Virus record (IMG/VR): IMGVR_UViG_3300037042_004475
Coordinates: 1-30,893 of that record
Length of the DNA: 30,893 nucleotides
From: a virus
Reading direction: 5' to 3' (one strand)
Shown: piece after piece, positions 1 through 5,883 of the stretch
How the letters are laid out: every line of letters begins with the position of its first letter
How positions within the stretch are numbered: position 1 is the stretch's first letter
Translations under genes and position numbers: made by a program
Notes under the pieces: model-generated
What the model saw: the letters and a program-made list of their open reading frames with translations, nothing else
Database searches by the model: none
Told to the model about the DNA's origin: nothing

Positions 1-119
1 TCACCATATCCATACTTATGCCCATCATTATAACAATCAAGGATATAAGGAAGGTGACGGAAACCCTCCACGAACCACTCCCACTTACTCATATTGTAAT
101 AGATGTCTCTGTCAGTCAT
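1..119 (-). CDS. Partial second copy of the Trp/Tyr-rich 76-aa protein
   Basis: The 3' end lies outside the window. The visible part starts MTDRDIYYNMSKWEW and matches the first 39 residues or so of the intact gene at 5877-6107, differing in 3 of 119 bases with one Thr-to-Ile change. The start is set by an 8-nt overlap with the gene upstream (stop at 112-114). No domain is recognised and the function is unknown. The two copies are about 6 kb apart in the same orientation, which points to a duplication in which at least this segment was copied. Confidence 0.7.
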   Translation of the reverse strand, partial: MTDRDIYYNMSKWEWFVEGFRHLPYILDCYNDGHKYGYG

Positions 120-315
120 ACATCCCACTCCCATCTACTCCTCTCCAACTACCATTGAGAGTAGCATAAAACTCATCAAATGCATTCAATCCACAAAATC
201 TTTTATTTAATCTATTCAAATCATTAGTCATCATAAATTTCCAAATTTCAAAAGAACTTTTACAATTCCAATAACCATTACGGAGTTGTAGATAGAGAAT
301 AAAAACTTCATCCAT
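112..315 (-). CDS. Hypothetical protein, 67 aa
   Basis: A short soluble protein rich in aromatic and Asn residues (FCGLNAFDEFY near the middle). The start has a GGAG ribosome site seven bases upstream of ATG. Its last codons (Tyr-Asp-stop) overlap the next gene's Met-Thr-Asp by 8 nt, so the two are probably translationally coupled. No family is recognised. Confidence 0.6.
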   Translation of the reverse strand: MDEVFILYLQLRNGYWNCKSSFEIWKFMMTNDLNRLNKRFCGLNAFDEFYATLNGSWRGVDGSGMYD

Positions 316-349
316 AAGAACTCCGTAAGGTAAGGGTGCGAATGTGTCT

Positions 350-466
350 TTAAAGCATCTTTTCTTCTCTTGTAAGTGCTAAACCCCATTTCTTTTTGAT
401 TGTGATGATTTCAACTACATCATTCATAAAGGTGTGTGGAGTTTGTAGGAACTCTTCGTAGTTCAT
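350..466 (-). CDS. Hypothetical micro-protein, 38 aa
   Basis: Starts MNYEEFLQTPHTFMNDVVEI. The ATG overlaps the upstream stop as ATGA, and the frame stays open to TAA at 350-352. The middle segment (IITIKKKWGLALTREEKM) is basic and probably helical. Acceptance rests on the coupled start and tight tiling with neighbours; the function is unknown. Confidence 0.5.
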   Translation of the reverse strand: MNYEEFLQTPHTFMNDVVEIITIKKKWGLALTREEKML

Positions 467-627
467 TTGAGTGTCTCCATTTTTATACGATACTCACACC
501 ATTCTGCGTGATTTTCCAGTTGTCCGTTGATTTGTGGATCACTAATCTTACAATAAGAACAACGATAATAAGGATTACGACCACCAATAGGTTCTTTTGG
601 ATAATCGCAGTAATATTTTTCAGTCAT
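463..627 (-). CDS. Putative zinc-binding mini-protein (C2HC), 54 aa
   Basis: Starts MTEKYYCDYPKEPIGGRN. Residues 22-44 hold a Cys-x2-Cys pair, then His-x3-Cys 14 residues later (RCSYC, then HAEWC), a spacing able to bind one zinc ion. An extra Cys lies at residue 7. It overlaps the upstream gene by 8 nt (Asn-Asp-stop over Met-Thr-Glu) and the next gene by ATGA. Zinc binding is inferred only from residue spacing. A nucleic-acid or protein adaptor role is possible but unproven. Confidence 0.55.
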   Translation of the reverse strand: MTEKYYCDYPKEPIGGRNPYYRCSYCKISDPQINGQLENHAEWCEYRIKMETLK

Positions 628-799
628 TGTTCATTTCAGAGTGTATATGTTGAGATTTTTCCAGTTGTTCTACCCTATCAATCAGTTCTGTAAGAATACA
701 GATAAGGGAAGGATAGCAAATACCTTCATTTTCTAATCCTGTTTCAGGATCATAATAGTAGGAATGGAAGATTTCTTTGCTGATGTTTCGGTTAGTCAT
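620..799 (-). CDS. Hypothetical protein, 59 aa
   Basis: Starts MTNRNISKEIFHSYYYDPE and ends HSEMNND. Residues 30-50 (SLICILTELIDRVEQLEK) look like an amphipathic or short coiled-coil helix. The ATG overlaps the upstream stop (ATGA), and the last 8 nt overlap the next gene. No family recognised. Confidence 0.55.
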   Translation of the reverse strand: MTNRNISKEIFHSYYYDPETGLENEGICYPSLICILTELIDRVEQLEKSQHIHSEMNND

Positions 800-1011
800 T
801 TACCATCACTCCAAGGATACTCATAATCTACCTCAATACATTCTAAAAGTGTGCGGGCAAAGGTAATCTCACCATAATCAGAACCATCCTCAAAAATATC
901 CCAGTTATGGTGTGGATATTCATAATCAGGATTTAGATTATAACAAGTTGGTTGTTCTGCGTAATTTTTGAGAACTTTGAGAAGATGGGTGAGTTTTTGT
1001 TCGTCAGTCAT
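796..1011 (-). CDS. Hypothetical acidic protein, 71 aa
   Basis: I chose the ATG giving MTDEQKLTHLL because the in-frame codon just before it is TTG, and because this ATG overlaps the upstream TGA as TGATG. The N-terminal helix is followed by an acidic, Tyr-rich tail (NPDYEYPHHNWDIFEDGSDY). The segment GEITFARTLLE is faintly like the KFAR motif of the proteins encoded at 1205-1575. Function unknown. Confidence 0.6.
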   Translation of the reverse strand: MTDEQKLTHLLKVLKNYAEQPTCYNLNPDYEYPHHNWDIFEDGSDYGEITFARTLLECIEVDYEYPWSDGK

Positions 1012-1208
1012 CAAAATTCATCCACAACAAGCATTCCATTCACATAATCACTACCACTTGATGAAGTATAAGCAACTCTACAATCCATATTCTTGGAGTA
1101 GAGTTGTTGATAGGTATTGTATTGAAATTGAGTTTCCTTATAGGCACCCCAAAAAATCACAACAAAAACAAAGAGAAGTGCTGATACGATGATAAGTAGT
1201 GGTTTCAT
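1011..1208 (-). CDS. Small membrane protein, 65 aa
   Basis: After MKP, residues 4-22 (LLIIVSALLFVFVVIFWGA) form one strong hydrophobic segment. A polar domain follows with one Cys near residue 43. It could be an uncleaved N-terminal anchor or a signal peptide; no lipobox is seen. The start overlaps the upstream gene (ATGA). A similar small one-pass protein is encoded at 4904-5074. Confidence 0.6.
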   Translation of the reverse strand: MKPLLIIVSALLFVFVVIFWGAYKETQFQYNTYQQLYSKNMDCRVAYTSSSGSDYVNGMLVVDEF

Positions 1209-1384
1209 AAGTCGGCACCCAATACTTTATCGTATCCATAATTCACACCTTCCTGATAGATTGCTCGGGCAAACTTCAAGAGGTCTTCTTCATCACATTC
1301 CCAGTAAATGTCGTTTGTTGTTTTACTTATGTGTCTATCAAACCCATAGGATTTAGCAAGTTCAATAATTTCAGGATTAGTCAT
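1205..1384 (-). CDS. Hypothetical protein, 59 aa, paralogue of the next gene upstream
   Basis: Starts MTNPEIIELAKSYGF and carries YWECDEEDLLKFARAIYQEG near the C-terminus. The neighbouring gene at 1381-1575 shares the same pattern: an N-terminal (E/Q)IxELxK helix, a Trp, then a KFARxxY helix followed by GY-D. This indicates a tandem duplication followed by divergence. The starts and stops of the pair overlap (ATGA). The family looks common in cyanophage small-gene regions, but no function is known to me. Confidence 0.6.
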   Translation of the reverse strand: MTNPEIIELAKSYGFDRHISKTTNDIYWECDEEDLLKFARAIYQEGVNYGYDKVLGADL

Positions 1385-1575
1385 TCTTCACCTCCCATAT
1401 CAATAGAACACATCTCATAACCATCATAATATCCTTCCCATTTAGCCTTATCATAAAGTTCTCGGGCAAACTTCACAAAGGCATCAAAGTTCCCAGAATA
1501 CTCCCAACCATCATTCTCATCCCAATCTTCCTCAAAGTGTTCTTTTACAAGTTCAAGGATTTGTTCTTCAGTCAT
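1381..1575 (-). CDS. Hypothetical acidic protein, 64 aa, paralogue of the next gene downstream
   Basis: Starts MTEEQILELVKEHFEEDW. The central helix FVKFARELYDKAK and the GYYDGYE motif align with the 59-aa product of 1205-1384. It is strongly acidic (several DE-rich stretches), so it is probably soluble. The stop overlaps the next start as ATGA, and its own start overlaps the stop of 1572-1811. Function unknown. Confidence 0.6.
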   Translation of the reverse strand: MTEEQILELVKEHFEEDWDENDGWEYSGNFDAFVKFARELYDKAKWEGYYDGYEMCSIDMGGEE

Positions 1576-1811
1576 AATGCCTCCAGTTCAGTAGCAATAT
1601 CTAAAATTGCCTCACGAATACTTTCATTTCTTGTTTCAAGTGCTTCATCCCATTCTCTATGCCCCGAAAAACAGGTATAATTTTCAGGGGCAACATTATC
1701 AGCAAGAACACGAAGAGCAGCAGCAAAACCCTCTCTAATTGTTCCTCCGTTAGAAAATACTTCATCAGCAGCATCTATGATTGCTTGTGTTTGTGTAGAA
1801 AGGTTAGTCAT
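1572..1811 (-). CDS. Conserved cyanophage-type hypothetical, 79 aa
   Basis: Starts MTNLSTQTQAIIDAADEVF, then GFAAALRVLADNVAP. The pattern of an N-terminal 'TQAIIDAA' helix and a following 'AAALRxLAD' helix is one I associate with small cyanophage proteins of unknown role. I start at the second possible Met because the upstream in-frame codon is TTG, and TGA-TT-ATG links it to the upstream stop in the same way as at 4901. Confidence 0.6.
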   Translation of the reverse strand: MTNLSTQTQAIIDAADEVFSNGGTIREGFAAALRVLADNVAPENYTCFSGHREWDEALETRNESIREAILDIATELEAL

Positions 1812-1813
1812 AA

Positions 1814-2023
1814 TCAAGCATTCTCCAAACGAATGTACTTTTCAAACATTCCTCTCATATCGTGAAAATACGATTGTGCCCTATCAAGAACAGCAGTATC
1901 ATAATCTTCTTGTGTGGGTTCTTCTTCCATTTCCATATCCTTCCAAACTTCCAAGAAATCTTCAACAGACATATGATATTCCAGAGGAATGTATGCGACT
2001 TTGGGAGTGATTGGGTTAGTCAT
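1814..2023 (-). CDS. Hypothetical acidic protein, 69 aa
   Basis: Starts MTNPITPKVAYIPLEYHMS. The middle is acidic (EVWKDMEMEEEPTQEDYD) and the C-terminus is helical (DRAQSYFHDMRGMFEKYIRL). Its ATG overlaps the upstream stop (ATGA). No domain recognised. Confidence 0.6.
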   Translation of the reverse strand: MTNPITPKVAYIPLEYHMSVEDFLEVWKDMEMEEEPTQEDYDTAVLDRAQSYFHDMRGMFEKYIRLENA

Positions 2024-2253
2024 TTGATGGTAATGGTTTGATTTTTGATTTGGCAGAGACGAGCAAGATTATCACCCGAAAGAGCAACTTGAATGAAGTT
2101 GTAGTTGGTCTTACATTCTTGGTTGAGTGCTTGTTGAGTTGTGATTACCCGACTAATCCCAACAAGAGGAGCACCCACAAACATAAGAACAAACACCAAA
2201 ATTATAAAGATATTGATGTAGTCAGCAGGGTCAATAGAAGATTTGCGGGTCAT
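2020..2253 (-). CDS. Small membrane protein, 77 aa
   Basis: Residues 12-33 (YINIFIILVFVLMFVGAPLVGI) are one clear transmembrane segment after a short basic N-terminus (MTRKSS). The C-terminal half is polar with two Cys, residues 47 and 67. It is the first gene after the cassette at 2276-2333, so it probably heads a run of coupled genes towards the left edge. Function unknown. Confidence 0.65.
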   Translation of the reverse strand: MTRKSSIDPADYINIFIILVFVLMFVGAPLVGISRVITTQQALNQECKTNYNFIQVALSGDNLARLCQIKNQTITIK

Positions 2254-2275
2254 CGGTTTGGTTGCTTATGAGAGT

Positions 2276-2333
2276 ATTATAAGGCATTCTCAGGGGCATT
2301 TGGAGTGTCCTTGTGCCAGTTCTTCAAGTGTCC
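2276..2333 (-). promoter_or_regulatory. Punctuation cassette copy 1 (conserved block, spacer, -10 box)
   Basis: Minus-strand order: the conserved block (2312-2333, GGACACTTGAAG then AACTGGCACA), a 30-nt spacer, TATAAT at 2276-2281, and the ATG of 2253 after 22 nt. The block contains the TGA stop of the upstream 50-aa gene. The spacer of this copy has only a weak GGCA/TGCC pairing, not a strong terminator. The promoter role is inferred from the -10 box and fixed geometry; the block has no resemblance I can see to a T4 MotA box. Confidence 0.65.
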
Positions 2334-2476
2334 CTCTTTTTCCATTTGAGTGGTGGTGGTGTTGTTGGTTTGTTTCGGTTCTCATAAAGATATCCACCCA
2401 ACCAAAAAACACCAGGAGCAACTTCTATTTCTTTTGAGAATAAGAACTTGATAATTTTGAGTAGAGTTTTAGTCAT
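2324..2476 (-). CDS. Hypothetical protein, 50 aa
   Basis: Starts MTKTLLKIIKFLFSKEIEV, has a central VFWLGGYLYENRNK stretch, and ends PPPLKWKKRDT. The N-terminal 15 residues form a basic amphipathic helix that might lie on a membrane surface. The last two codons and the stop (Asp-Thr-TGA) are supplied by the conserved block of the cassette at 2276-2333, as in three other genes. The start overlaps the upstream gene by 8 nt (Asn-Asp-stop). Confidence 0.6.
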   Translation of the reverse strand: MTKTLLKIIKFLFSKEIEVAPGVFWLGGYLYENRNKPTTPPPLKWKKRDT

Positions 2477-2675
2477 TTCTCATTTGCTCCAGAACATTAA
2501 TGAATTGAGAAATACAATTTTTTGGAATACTAAAAGAACTTCCTTGTTTGGTTTCAACACCCTTAATCTCTTCATAATACTCAATTTCAATACAACCTTC
2601 ACCATCATCGGTGAATTGGTAGAACCAACCATCCTCGTGGTGAATACGAATTTCTTTGGTGATTTGGTAGTCCAT
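2469..2675 (-). CDS. Hypothetical protein, 68 aa
   Basis: Starts MDYQITKEIRIHHEDGWFYQ and appears mainly beta-stranded, with a C-terminal helix (CISQFINVLEQMRND). It is the first gene after the cassette at 2699-2755. Its first 15 bases and leader closely resemble those of the gene at 8488-8748, which follows a different copy of the cassette, so leader and start region may have been copied together. Function unknown. Confidence 0.6.
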   Translation of the reverse strand: MDYQITKEIRIHHEDGWFYQFTDDGEGCIEIEYYEEIKGVETKQGSSFSIPKNCISQFINVLEQMRND

Positions 2676-2698
2676 CAGGTTTCTGTGTGTATGAGTGT

Positions 2699-2755
2699 AT
2701 TATAAGGCATCTGGAGGGTCTTGTGGGTGCCCCTGTGCCAGTTCTTCAAGTGTCC
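2699..2755 (-). promoter_or_regulatory. Punctuation cassette copy 2
   Basis: The block (2734-2755) lies directly after the stop of 2757-2984, with a 29-nt spacer and TATAAT at 2699-2704. The ATG of 2675 follows 23 nt later with no clear Shine-Dalgarno sequence. The spacer is rich in C and A, with at best a short GGCA/TGCC stem. Confidence 0.65.
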
Positions 2756-2756
2756 C

Positions 2757-2984
2757 TCACAATACCTCACAAAGCCCTTGAATACTATACCTTGTGATAA
2801 ATCCTTTGGTTGTGTATGTTTTCTTATAATTCTCAATAAACTCTTTTGCTTCTTCTTTGGTTTCAAATGTGCCGAAGTTGCGATAGAACAACTCACCAGT
2901 ATAAGTTCTCACAATCCACTTATGAGAATGTTCTGGGTAAGTATCGTTTTCTTCTATGTGTTTGTAGTATTCTTCACGGTTCAT
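2757..2984 (-). CDS. Hypothetical protein, 75 aa
   Basis: I start at MNREEYYKHIEEND because AGGAGG lies nine bases upstream; the earlier in-frame ATG lies inside that ribosome site. Residues 22-59 (KWIVRTYTGELF, then FGTFETKEEAKEFIENYKK) suggest two beta strands followed by a helix. It overlaps the 57-aa gene upstream by 11 nt. Function unknown. Confidence 0.6.
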   Translation of the reverse strand: MNREEYYKHIEENDTYPEHSHKWIVRTYTGELFYRNFGTFETKEEAKEFIENYKKTYTTKGFITRYSIQGLCEVL

Positions 2985-3147
2985 AATACATATCCTCCTC
3001 ATACTTCACATAATCACTTTGAATATAATTGAAGAACTCTCCATCATCGTGGGTCATAGTCCAACACCATTCATCAAAACATTCACTAAACCACCACCAC
3101 CCAGAATGGAGTTTCTCAAAGACATTCATAGGACGATTGTATTTCAT
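2974..3147 (-). CDS. Hypothetical Trp-rich protein, 57 aa
   Basis: Starts MKYNRPMNVFEKLHSGWWWF, followed by SECFDEWCWTMTHDDGEF. Five Trp and two Cys in a 16-residue stretch are unusual. The tail is acidic and Tyr-rich. The start overlaps the upstream stop (ATGA), and the end overlaps the next gene by 11 nt and contains that gene's AGGAGG ribosome site. Function unknown. Confidence 0.55.
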   Translation of the reverse strand: MKYNRPMNVFEKLHSGWWWFSECFDEWCWTMTHDDGEFFNYIQSDYVKYEEDMYYEP

Positions 3148-3479
3148 TTCTCAAACTTCTCTTTCAATTTTAGATAGAGTTCATACTCTTCTTTGTTCTG
3201 TTTTTCTTCTTGCCCTTTGAGAACATCAAGAATATAAGTATCTACACTTTTACCTTTGAGTTCTCCCACAATCTCACAGATTACAAGAGTTTCACCCATA
3301 GTAATACTCCCATCTTCATTATAATCACTCACACTCTCATAACCTTCTTCATTTGCGACAATCTCTGCCGCATCACAAATATATTCATTCAGTTGATGGT
3401 TTTCAATCACATCAAGACGAATATTAGAAATGGTTTCCAGACCATCTCCAAAAGTATCACGAAGAATAATGTAAGTCAC
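3144..3479 (-). CDS. Hypothetical acidic protein, 111 aa, GTG start
   Basis: Reads MTYIILRDTFGDGLETISNI from a GTG start that overlaps the upstream TGA as GTGA. There are alternating beta and helical stretches, and a charged C-terminal helix of about 28 residues (EEKQNKEEYELYLKLKEKFEK) that could form a short coiled coil. No catalytic motif is seen. Confidence 0.6.
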   Translation of the reverse strand: MTYIILRDTFGDGLETISNIRLDVIENHQLNEYICDAAEIVANEEGYESVSDYNEDGSITMGETLVICEIVGELKGKSVDTYILDVLKGQEEKQNKEEYELYLKLKEKFEK

Positions 3480-3751
3480 TTCTTAAAATCCCATTTGCTA
3501 TTGAAGAACACTTTAGTCCAAAATCTAATCCACCTGTTTGGTATTGGAAAACTATTACTTCTATGAAATGAGATTACCAGTTGTTCCTGTCCGAACAAAT
3601 CACACTTACATATCACTTCTGGATTATGAATATAAGAACCTGTATAAGGATTATGAATGTAGGAAGATGTATAAGGATATGGTAGATTATCCGCAGAAGG
3701 TTTTACTGGTTGTCCTATGTTTTGTTCTGTTGGTTTCCAATCGTTATTCAC
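3476..3751 (-). CDS. Hypothetical protein, 91 aa, with internal tandem repeat
   Basis: GTG start, reading MNNDWKPTEQNIGQPVKPSA. Residues 24-44 contain a duplicated unit (YPYTSSYIHN, then PYTGSYIHN) encoded by a 27-bp DNA repeat. A Cys pair (CKC) follows, and the C-terminus ends with an aromatic, basic segment (PIPNRWIRFWTKVFF). The C-terminal motif resembles that of the 35-aa zinc-ribbon-like product of 3935-4042 (GRFFNFFIPNYHRC), so the two may be distantly related. Function unknown. Confidence 0.55.
   Translation of the reverse strand: MNNDWKPTEQNIGQPVKPSADNLPYPYTSSYIHNPYTGSYIHNPEVICKCDLFGQEQLVISFHRSNSFPIPNRWIRFWTKVFFNSKWDFKK
3621..3674. repeat. 27-bp tandem repeat, two copies, inside a coding gene
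   Basis: Two adjacent 27-bp units (3621-3647 and 3648-3674), each starting GGATTATGAAT and ending TGTATAA on the plus strand, differ at five positions; the first bases of a third unit follow. The repeat length is a multiple of three, so copy-number change would keep the frame and add or remove nine residues. Confidence 0.8.
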
Positions 3752-3942
3752 AACTTTTCAATCTCCTCACATAATTCTAATAAATCAAGACAAGAAATAA
3801 AGGCAGGATGAGTAGCAGAACATTGTTGGAGTTGGTTGATGACTTCACGAAGAATACCAGTAAGGTGGAAGGCAGGGTCGTGTGCTAGGTCATCATAATA
3901 AGCAGAAAGTACTTTATCTGCTTTGGTTTTTATGTCAGTCAT
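3748..3942 (-). CDS. Hypothetical protein, 64 aa
   Basis: Starts MTDIKTKADKVLSAYYDDLA, followed by LREVINQLQQC and a C-terminal helix LDLLELCEEIEKL. An earlier in-frame start would lie inside the 35-aa gene upstream, so I use the ATG in the 8-nt overlap. The predicted fold is all-helical. Its N-terminus resembles that of the 140-aa protein of 6114-6536 (MTDMKTKAQEL). Confidence 0.6.
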   Translation of the reverse strand: MTDIKTKADKVLSAYYDDLAHDPAFHLTGILREVINQLQQCSATHPAFISCLDLLELCEEIEKL

Positions 3943-4042
3943 TTTTACACCTATGATAATTTGGAATGAAGAAGTTAAAAAATCGTCCCAACCAACCGAT
4001 TTGTTCTCCACATTTAGGACAGCAGTATGATGGGTGGGTCAT
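3935..4042 (-). CDS. Putative zinc-ribbon micro-protein, 35 aa
   Basis: Starts MTHPSYCCPKCGEQIGWLG and ends IPNYHRCKND. The CPKCG knuckle plus His30 and Cys32 could complete a four-ligand zinc site. Upstream frames end just before it, and its Asn-Asp-stop overlaps the next Met-Thr-Asp by 8 nt, supporting real translation. The start sits in the sequence CGATGACCC. Metal binding is inferred from residue spacing only. Confidence 0.5.
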   Translation of the reverse strand: MTHPSYCCPKCGEQIGWLGRFFNFFIPNYHRCKND

Positions 4043-4075
4043 CGTATCCCACTATCAAAGAGTTTTTTCAGTTCA

Positions 4076-4405
4076 TCATACAAAAATATCAGGATAAAAC
4101 CCATAAATCTCTTTCCACTTCTCCTCTGCTGGTGTCCGTTGAGAATAAGGTGAAACCCAGTTGGATTTTACAAAAACACCAAAATCAACCAAGTTATCCT
4201 TCAATTTAACATGCACAGAAACATCAAGATGAAGTGTTTTCGCAAGAAGTTCAATCTGTTCTTTACACATTTGATGTTGTGCGTGATTTTGTGGATTATG
4301 ATTGATAAACTCCACTTCTGTTCCTGGGTTTTGAACTGCCTTTCCGAGTGCTTGAAGTGCAAGTCCTAATGTTCTTCCTGTTGCTCTTTTAGGGTCGTGT
4401 TTCAT
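4076..4405 (-). CDS. Conserved phage protein with TGRT motif, 109 aa
   Basis: I use MKHDPKRATGRTLGLALQAL, preceded by GGAA eight bases upstream; an ATG 24 nt earlier would overlap the upstream gene by 41 nt. Residues 8-44 (ATGRT, A-L-A, NPGTEVEFINHNP) match the 125-aa product of 11503-11880 (SSGRT, NPGKSVEFIDHYP), so the two are paralogues about 7 kb apart. The Gly-Arg-Thr loop recalls a degenerate P-loop, but no Walker B is visible. Function unknown. Confidence 0.6.
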   Translation of the reverse strand: MKHDPKRATGRTLGLALQALGKAVQNPGTEVEFINHNPQNHAQHQMCKEQIELLAKTLHLDVSVHVKLKDNLVDFGVFVKSNWVSPYSQRTPAEEKWKEIYGFYPDIFV

Positions 4406-4529
4406 AGTTGTAATTCCAAAATCGTTCATACACCAATTCTAACACATCTGGGGGCACATAGGAAGTATCTGTGGTTCTTGGAAGTTTTGCGACTTCCTCA
4501 AAGATGAATTGAGTTTCAGGGTCAATCAT
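4389..4529 (-). CDS. Hypothetical protein, 46 aa
   Basis: Starts MIDPETQFIFEEVAKLPRTT and ends NYNYETRP. It overlaps the following gene's chosen start by 17 nt and the upstream stop by ATGA. The overlap is longer than most here, so either the end of this gene or the start of the next one could be misplaced. No family recognised. Confidence 0.45.
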   Translation of the reverse strand: MIDPETQFIFEEVAKLPRTTDTSYVPPDVLELVYERFWNYNYETRP

Positions 4530-4687
4530 TCTTCATCTCCAAATCTAAAAGGATAAAGTCGTTTCACACCACCAGAAGCATACTTGATTTCATTTTCCAG
4601 TTGAATGATATACACATAAACAGGTTTGGGAACTTCAAAGTGTTCCAGTTCTCGGTTCATATTATAGCACGAAATATGAGAACTCAT
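4526..4687 (-). CDS. Hypothetical protein, 53 aa
   Basis: From the ATG directly after the upstream stop (TGAAATG) it reads MSSHISCYNMNRELEHFEVP. A later ATG at 4660 would give a 44-aa form. The rest (KPVYVYIIQLENEIKYA) looks like beta strands with a short helix. Function unknown; start uncertain. Confidence 0.5.
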   Translation of the reverse strand: MSSHISCYNMNRELEHFEVPKPVYVYIIQLENEIKYASGGVKRLYPFRFGDEE

Positions 4688-4688
4688 T

Positions 4689-4901
4689 TCAAATACCTGC
4701 GTCAGCATCAATAGTGAATTCTGCTTTGTCTGTGATAATCTCTACACTCATATCATTCATAATCTTTTGAAGTTTTTTGAGTAGATTGTCTCTTGCTTCT
4801 TTTGTAGCAGAACCAGTCCAATACTCACCCTGACTTAAAGAGTGTAGCACAGTATCTGTGAGAACATAAAGGTCTAATGCTGATAGAGTTTGTTTAGTCA
4901 T
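4689..4901 (-). CDS. Hypothetical protein, 70 aa
   Basis: Starts MTKQTLSALDLYVLTDTVL, followed by a helical segment (ATKEARDNLLKKLQKIMNDM) and an acidic tail. Two ATGs six bases apart are possible. The later one (4901) fits the TGATTATGACT junction also seen at 1811; the earlier one (4907) overlaps the upstream stop as ATGA. Function unknown. Confidence 0.55.
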   Translation of the reverse strand: MTKQTLSALDLYVLTDTVLHSLSQGEYWTGSATKEARDNLLKKLQKIMNDMSVEIITDKAEFTIDADAGI

Positions 4902-4903
4902 AA

Positions 4904-5074
4904 TCATTTAGGAATACAAAAGAAAGTAGTGTTTCCACCAACTACACCAGAAATCCATTTCCCACCTTCGGCAAGACAATCTGCTTTCTGTGTAGAGTAA
5001 GAAATAGCAAAGAGCACAAGAAATACCAGAACAATTGCACCAACAATAATAAAAGATTGTGTTTCTTCTCTCAT
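4904..5074 (-). CDS. Small one-pass membrane protein with two Cys, 56 aa
   Basis: Starts MREETQSFIIVGAIVLVFLV; residues 8-26 form one transmembrane helix. The C-terminal part (DCLAEGGKWISGVVGG, then FFCIPK) has two Cys 20 residues apart that could form a disulfide if exported. A good ribosome site (AGGAGA) lies nine bases before the ATG, which overlaps the upstream stop. Function unknown. Confidence 0.6.
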   Translation of the reverse strand: MREETQSFIIVGAIVLVFLVLFAISYSTQKADCLAEGGKWISGVVGGNTTFFCIPK

Positions 5075-5232
5075 TCTTTCTCTCCTAAAGTCACAAGTGG
5101 TTGAATGTCGTTCAGTTCATCATACAGCATCTTGGCAAACCCATAGTGAGGTCTTATGCCAGTTTCAATACTGGTTGAAGTGGCAACCGCCCACATAATA
5201 TCAAGTTGTAGTTTATCTGGAAGAGGTTTCAT
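5071..5232 (-). CDS. Hypothetical protein, 53 aa
   Basis: Starts MKPLPDKLQLDIMWAVATST and contains HYGFAKMLYDELNDIQPL. Probably all-helical. Its last codons (Leu-Gly-Glu-Lys-Glu) also form the AGGAGA ribosome site of the next gene. It begins with an ATGA overlap. No family recognised. Confidence 0.55.
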   Translation of the reverse strand: MKPLPDKLQLDIMWAVATSTSIETGIRPHYGFAKMLYDELNDIQPLVTLGEKE

Positions 5233-5555
5233 TCGTCCCAAGGTGCTTTACGGGTTAATAGTTTAGCAATCTTTTCATCATATTGTGGTGGTTCATTCAG
5301 TCTGTCTACCAGAGCATCAAAGTCCTCTTTTGGTAGAATAATTGTTTCTGGTTTAGCACCGACACCCCAGAACTTCTCAAACTCCCACTTGTAATTTGTA
5401 TCATACCATCCAGAGTTGATAGAATACCAGAACTCTCTCCAGAGATGATAATCATCAAACCTAAAACCTTGATGTGACATTAACCTATACCACCACCAGA
5501 ATGGAGTATAACGAAGATGCCTGTTGTTGATTATGAGTTTATGAAGGAATGTCAT
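5229..5555 (-). CDS. Trp/Tyr-rich protein with TacA/DUF1778-like C-terminal motif, 108 aa
   Basis: I start at MTFLHKLIINNRHLRYTPF, which overlaps the upstream gene by 17 nt; two earlier in-frame Mets would overlap it by 50 nt or more. Residues 23-70 are rich in Trp and Tyr (FWWWYRL, LWREFWYS, KWEFEKFWG). Residues 70-108 (ETIILPKEDFDALVDRL, then KIAKLLTRKAPWD) resemble the C-terminal toxin-binding tail of TacA/DUF1778 antitoxins, which usually ends in a similar 'LL-R-APWD' segment. No ribbon-helix-helix domain and no adjacent GNAT toxin gene are seen. The match is to a motif only. Confidence 0.5.
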   Translation of the reverse strand: MTFLHKLIINNRHLRYTPFWWWYRLMSHQGFRFDDYHLWREFWYSINSGWYDTNYKWEFEKFWGVGAKPETIILPKEDFDALVDRLNEPPQYDEKIAKLLTRKAPWDE

Positions 5556-5883
5556 CGTAAAATTGGTAAATGAGATCTGCGGTTTCATCAATCAGTTCTG
5601 ACGTAATTCTATCATATTCACACTCTCTTGGGAAATTGCCATTATATTCCTCACCAACAGCATACCAACCACGATTAAACAATAATTCCAAATATGCAAC
5701 ACATTCTTCACCTTCAAGTGTGAATGGATGCCCTGAAAGGTAATGTATTGCATCGTGCTCTGCGTGTGCTCTAAGTGCCACTTCAGTTTTATATGGAAAC
5801 TTAGATTGTTGTATATCTACTGCAACCCAACGACGACGAATTCTTTGGGGGAGAGTATCTACAAAGTATTGAATATCTACCAC
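5539..5883 (-). CDS. Conserved hypothetical protein, 114 aa, GTG start
   Basis: Reads MVDIQYFVDTLPQRIRRRWV from GTG within the end of the upstream gene (AGGTGGTAG); there is no nearby in-frame ATG. A central segment (ALRAHAEHDAIHYLSGHPF, then EGEECVAYLELLF) holds three His and several acidic residues that could bind a metal, but I cannot name the family. Its end overlaps the next gene by 17 nt. Confidence 0.55.
   Translation of the reverse strand: MVDIQYFVDTLPQRIRRRWVAVDIQQSKFPYKTEVALRAHAEHDAIHYLSGHPFTLEGEECVAYLELLFNRGWYAVGEEYNGNFPRECEYDRITSELIDETADLIYQFYDDIPS

Noticed and set aside
4039-4104. A 21-codon frame (MGFILIFLYDELKKLFDSGI) between 4042 and 4104
   Set aside because: It overlaps the end of 4076-4405 and would couple to the 35-aa gene through ATGA, but it is too short and has no ribosome site, so I left it out.
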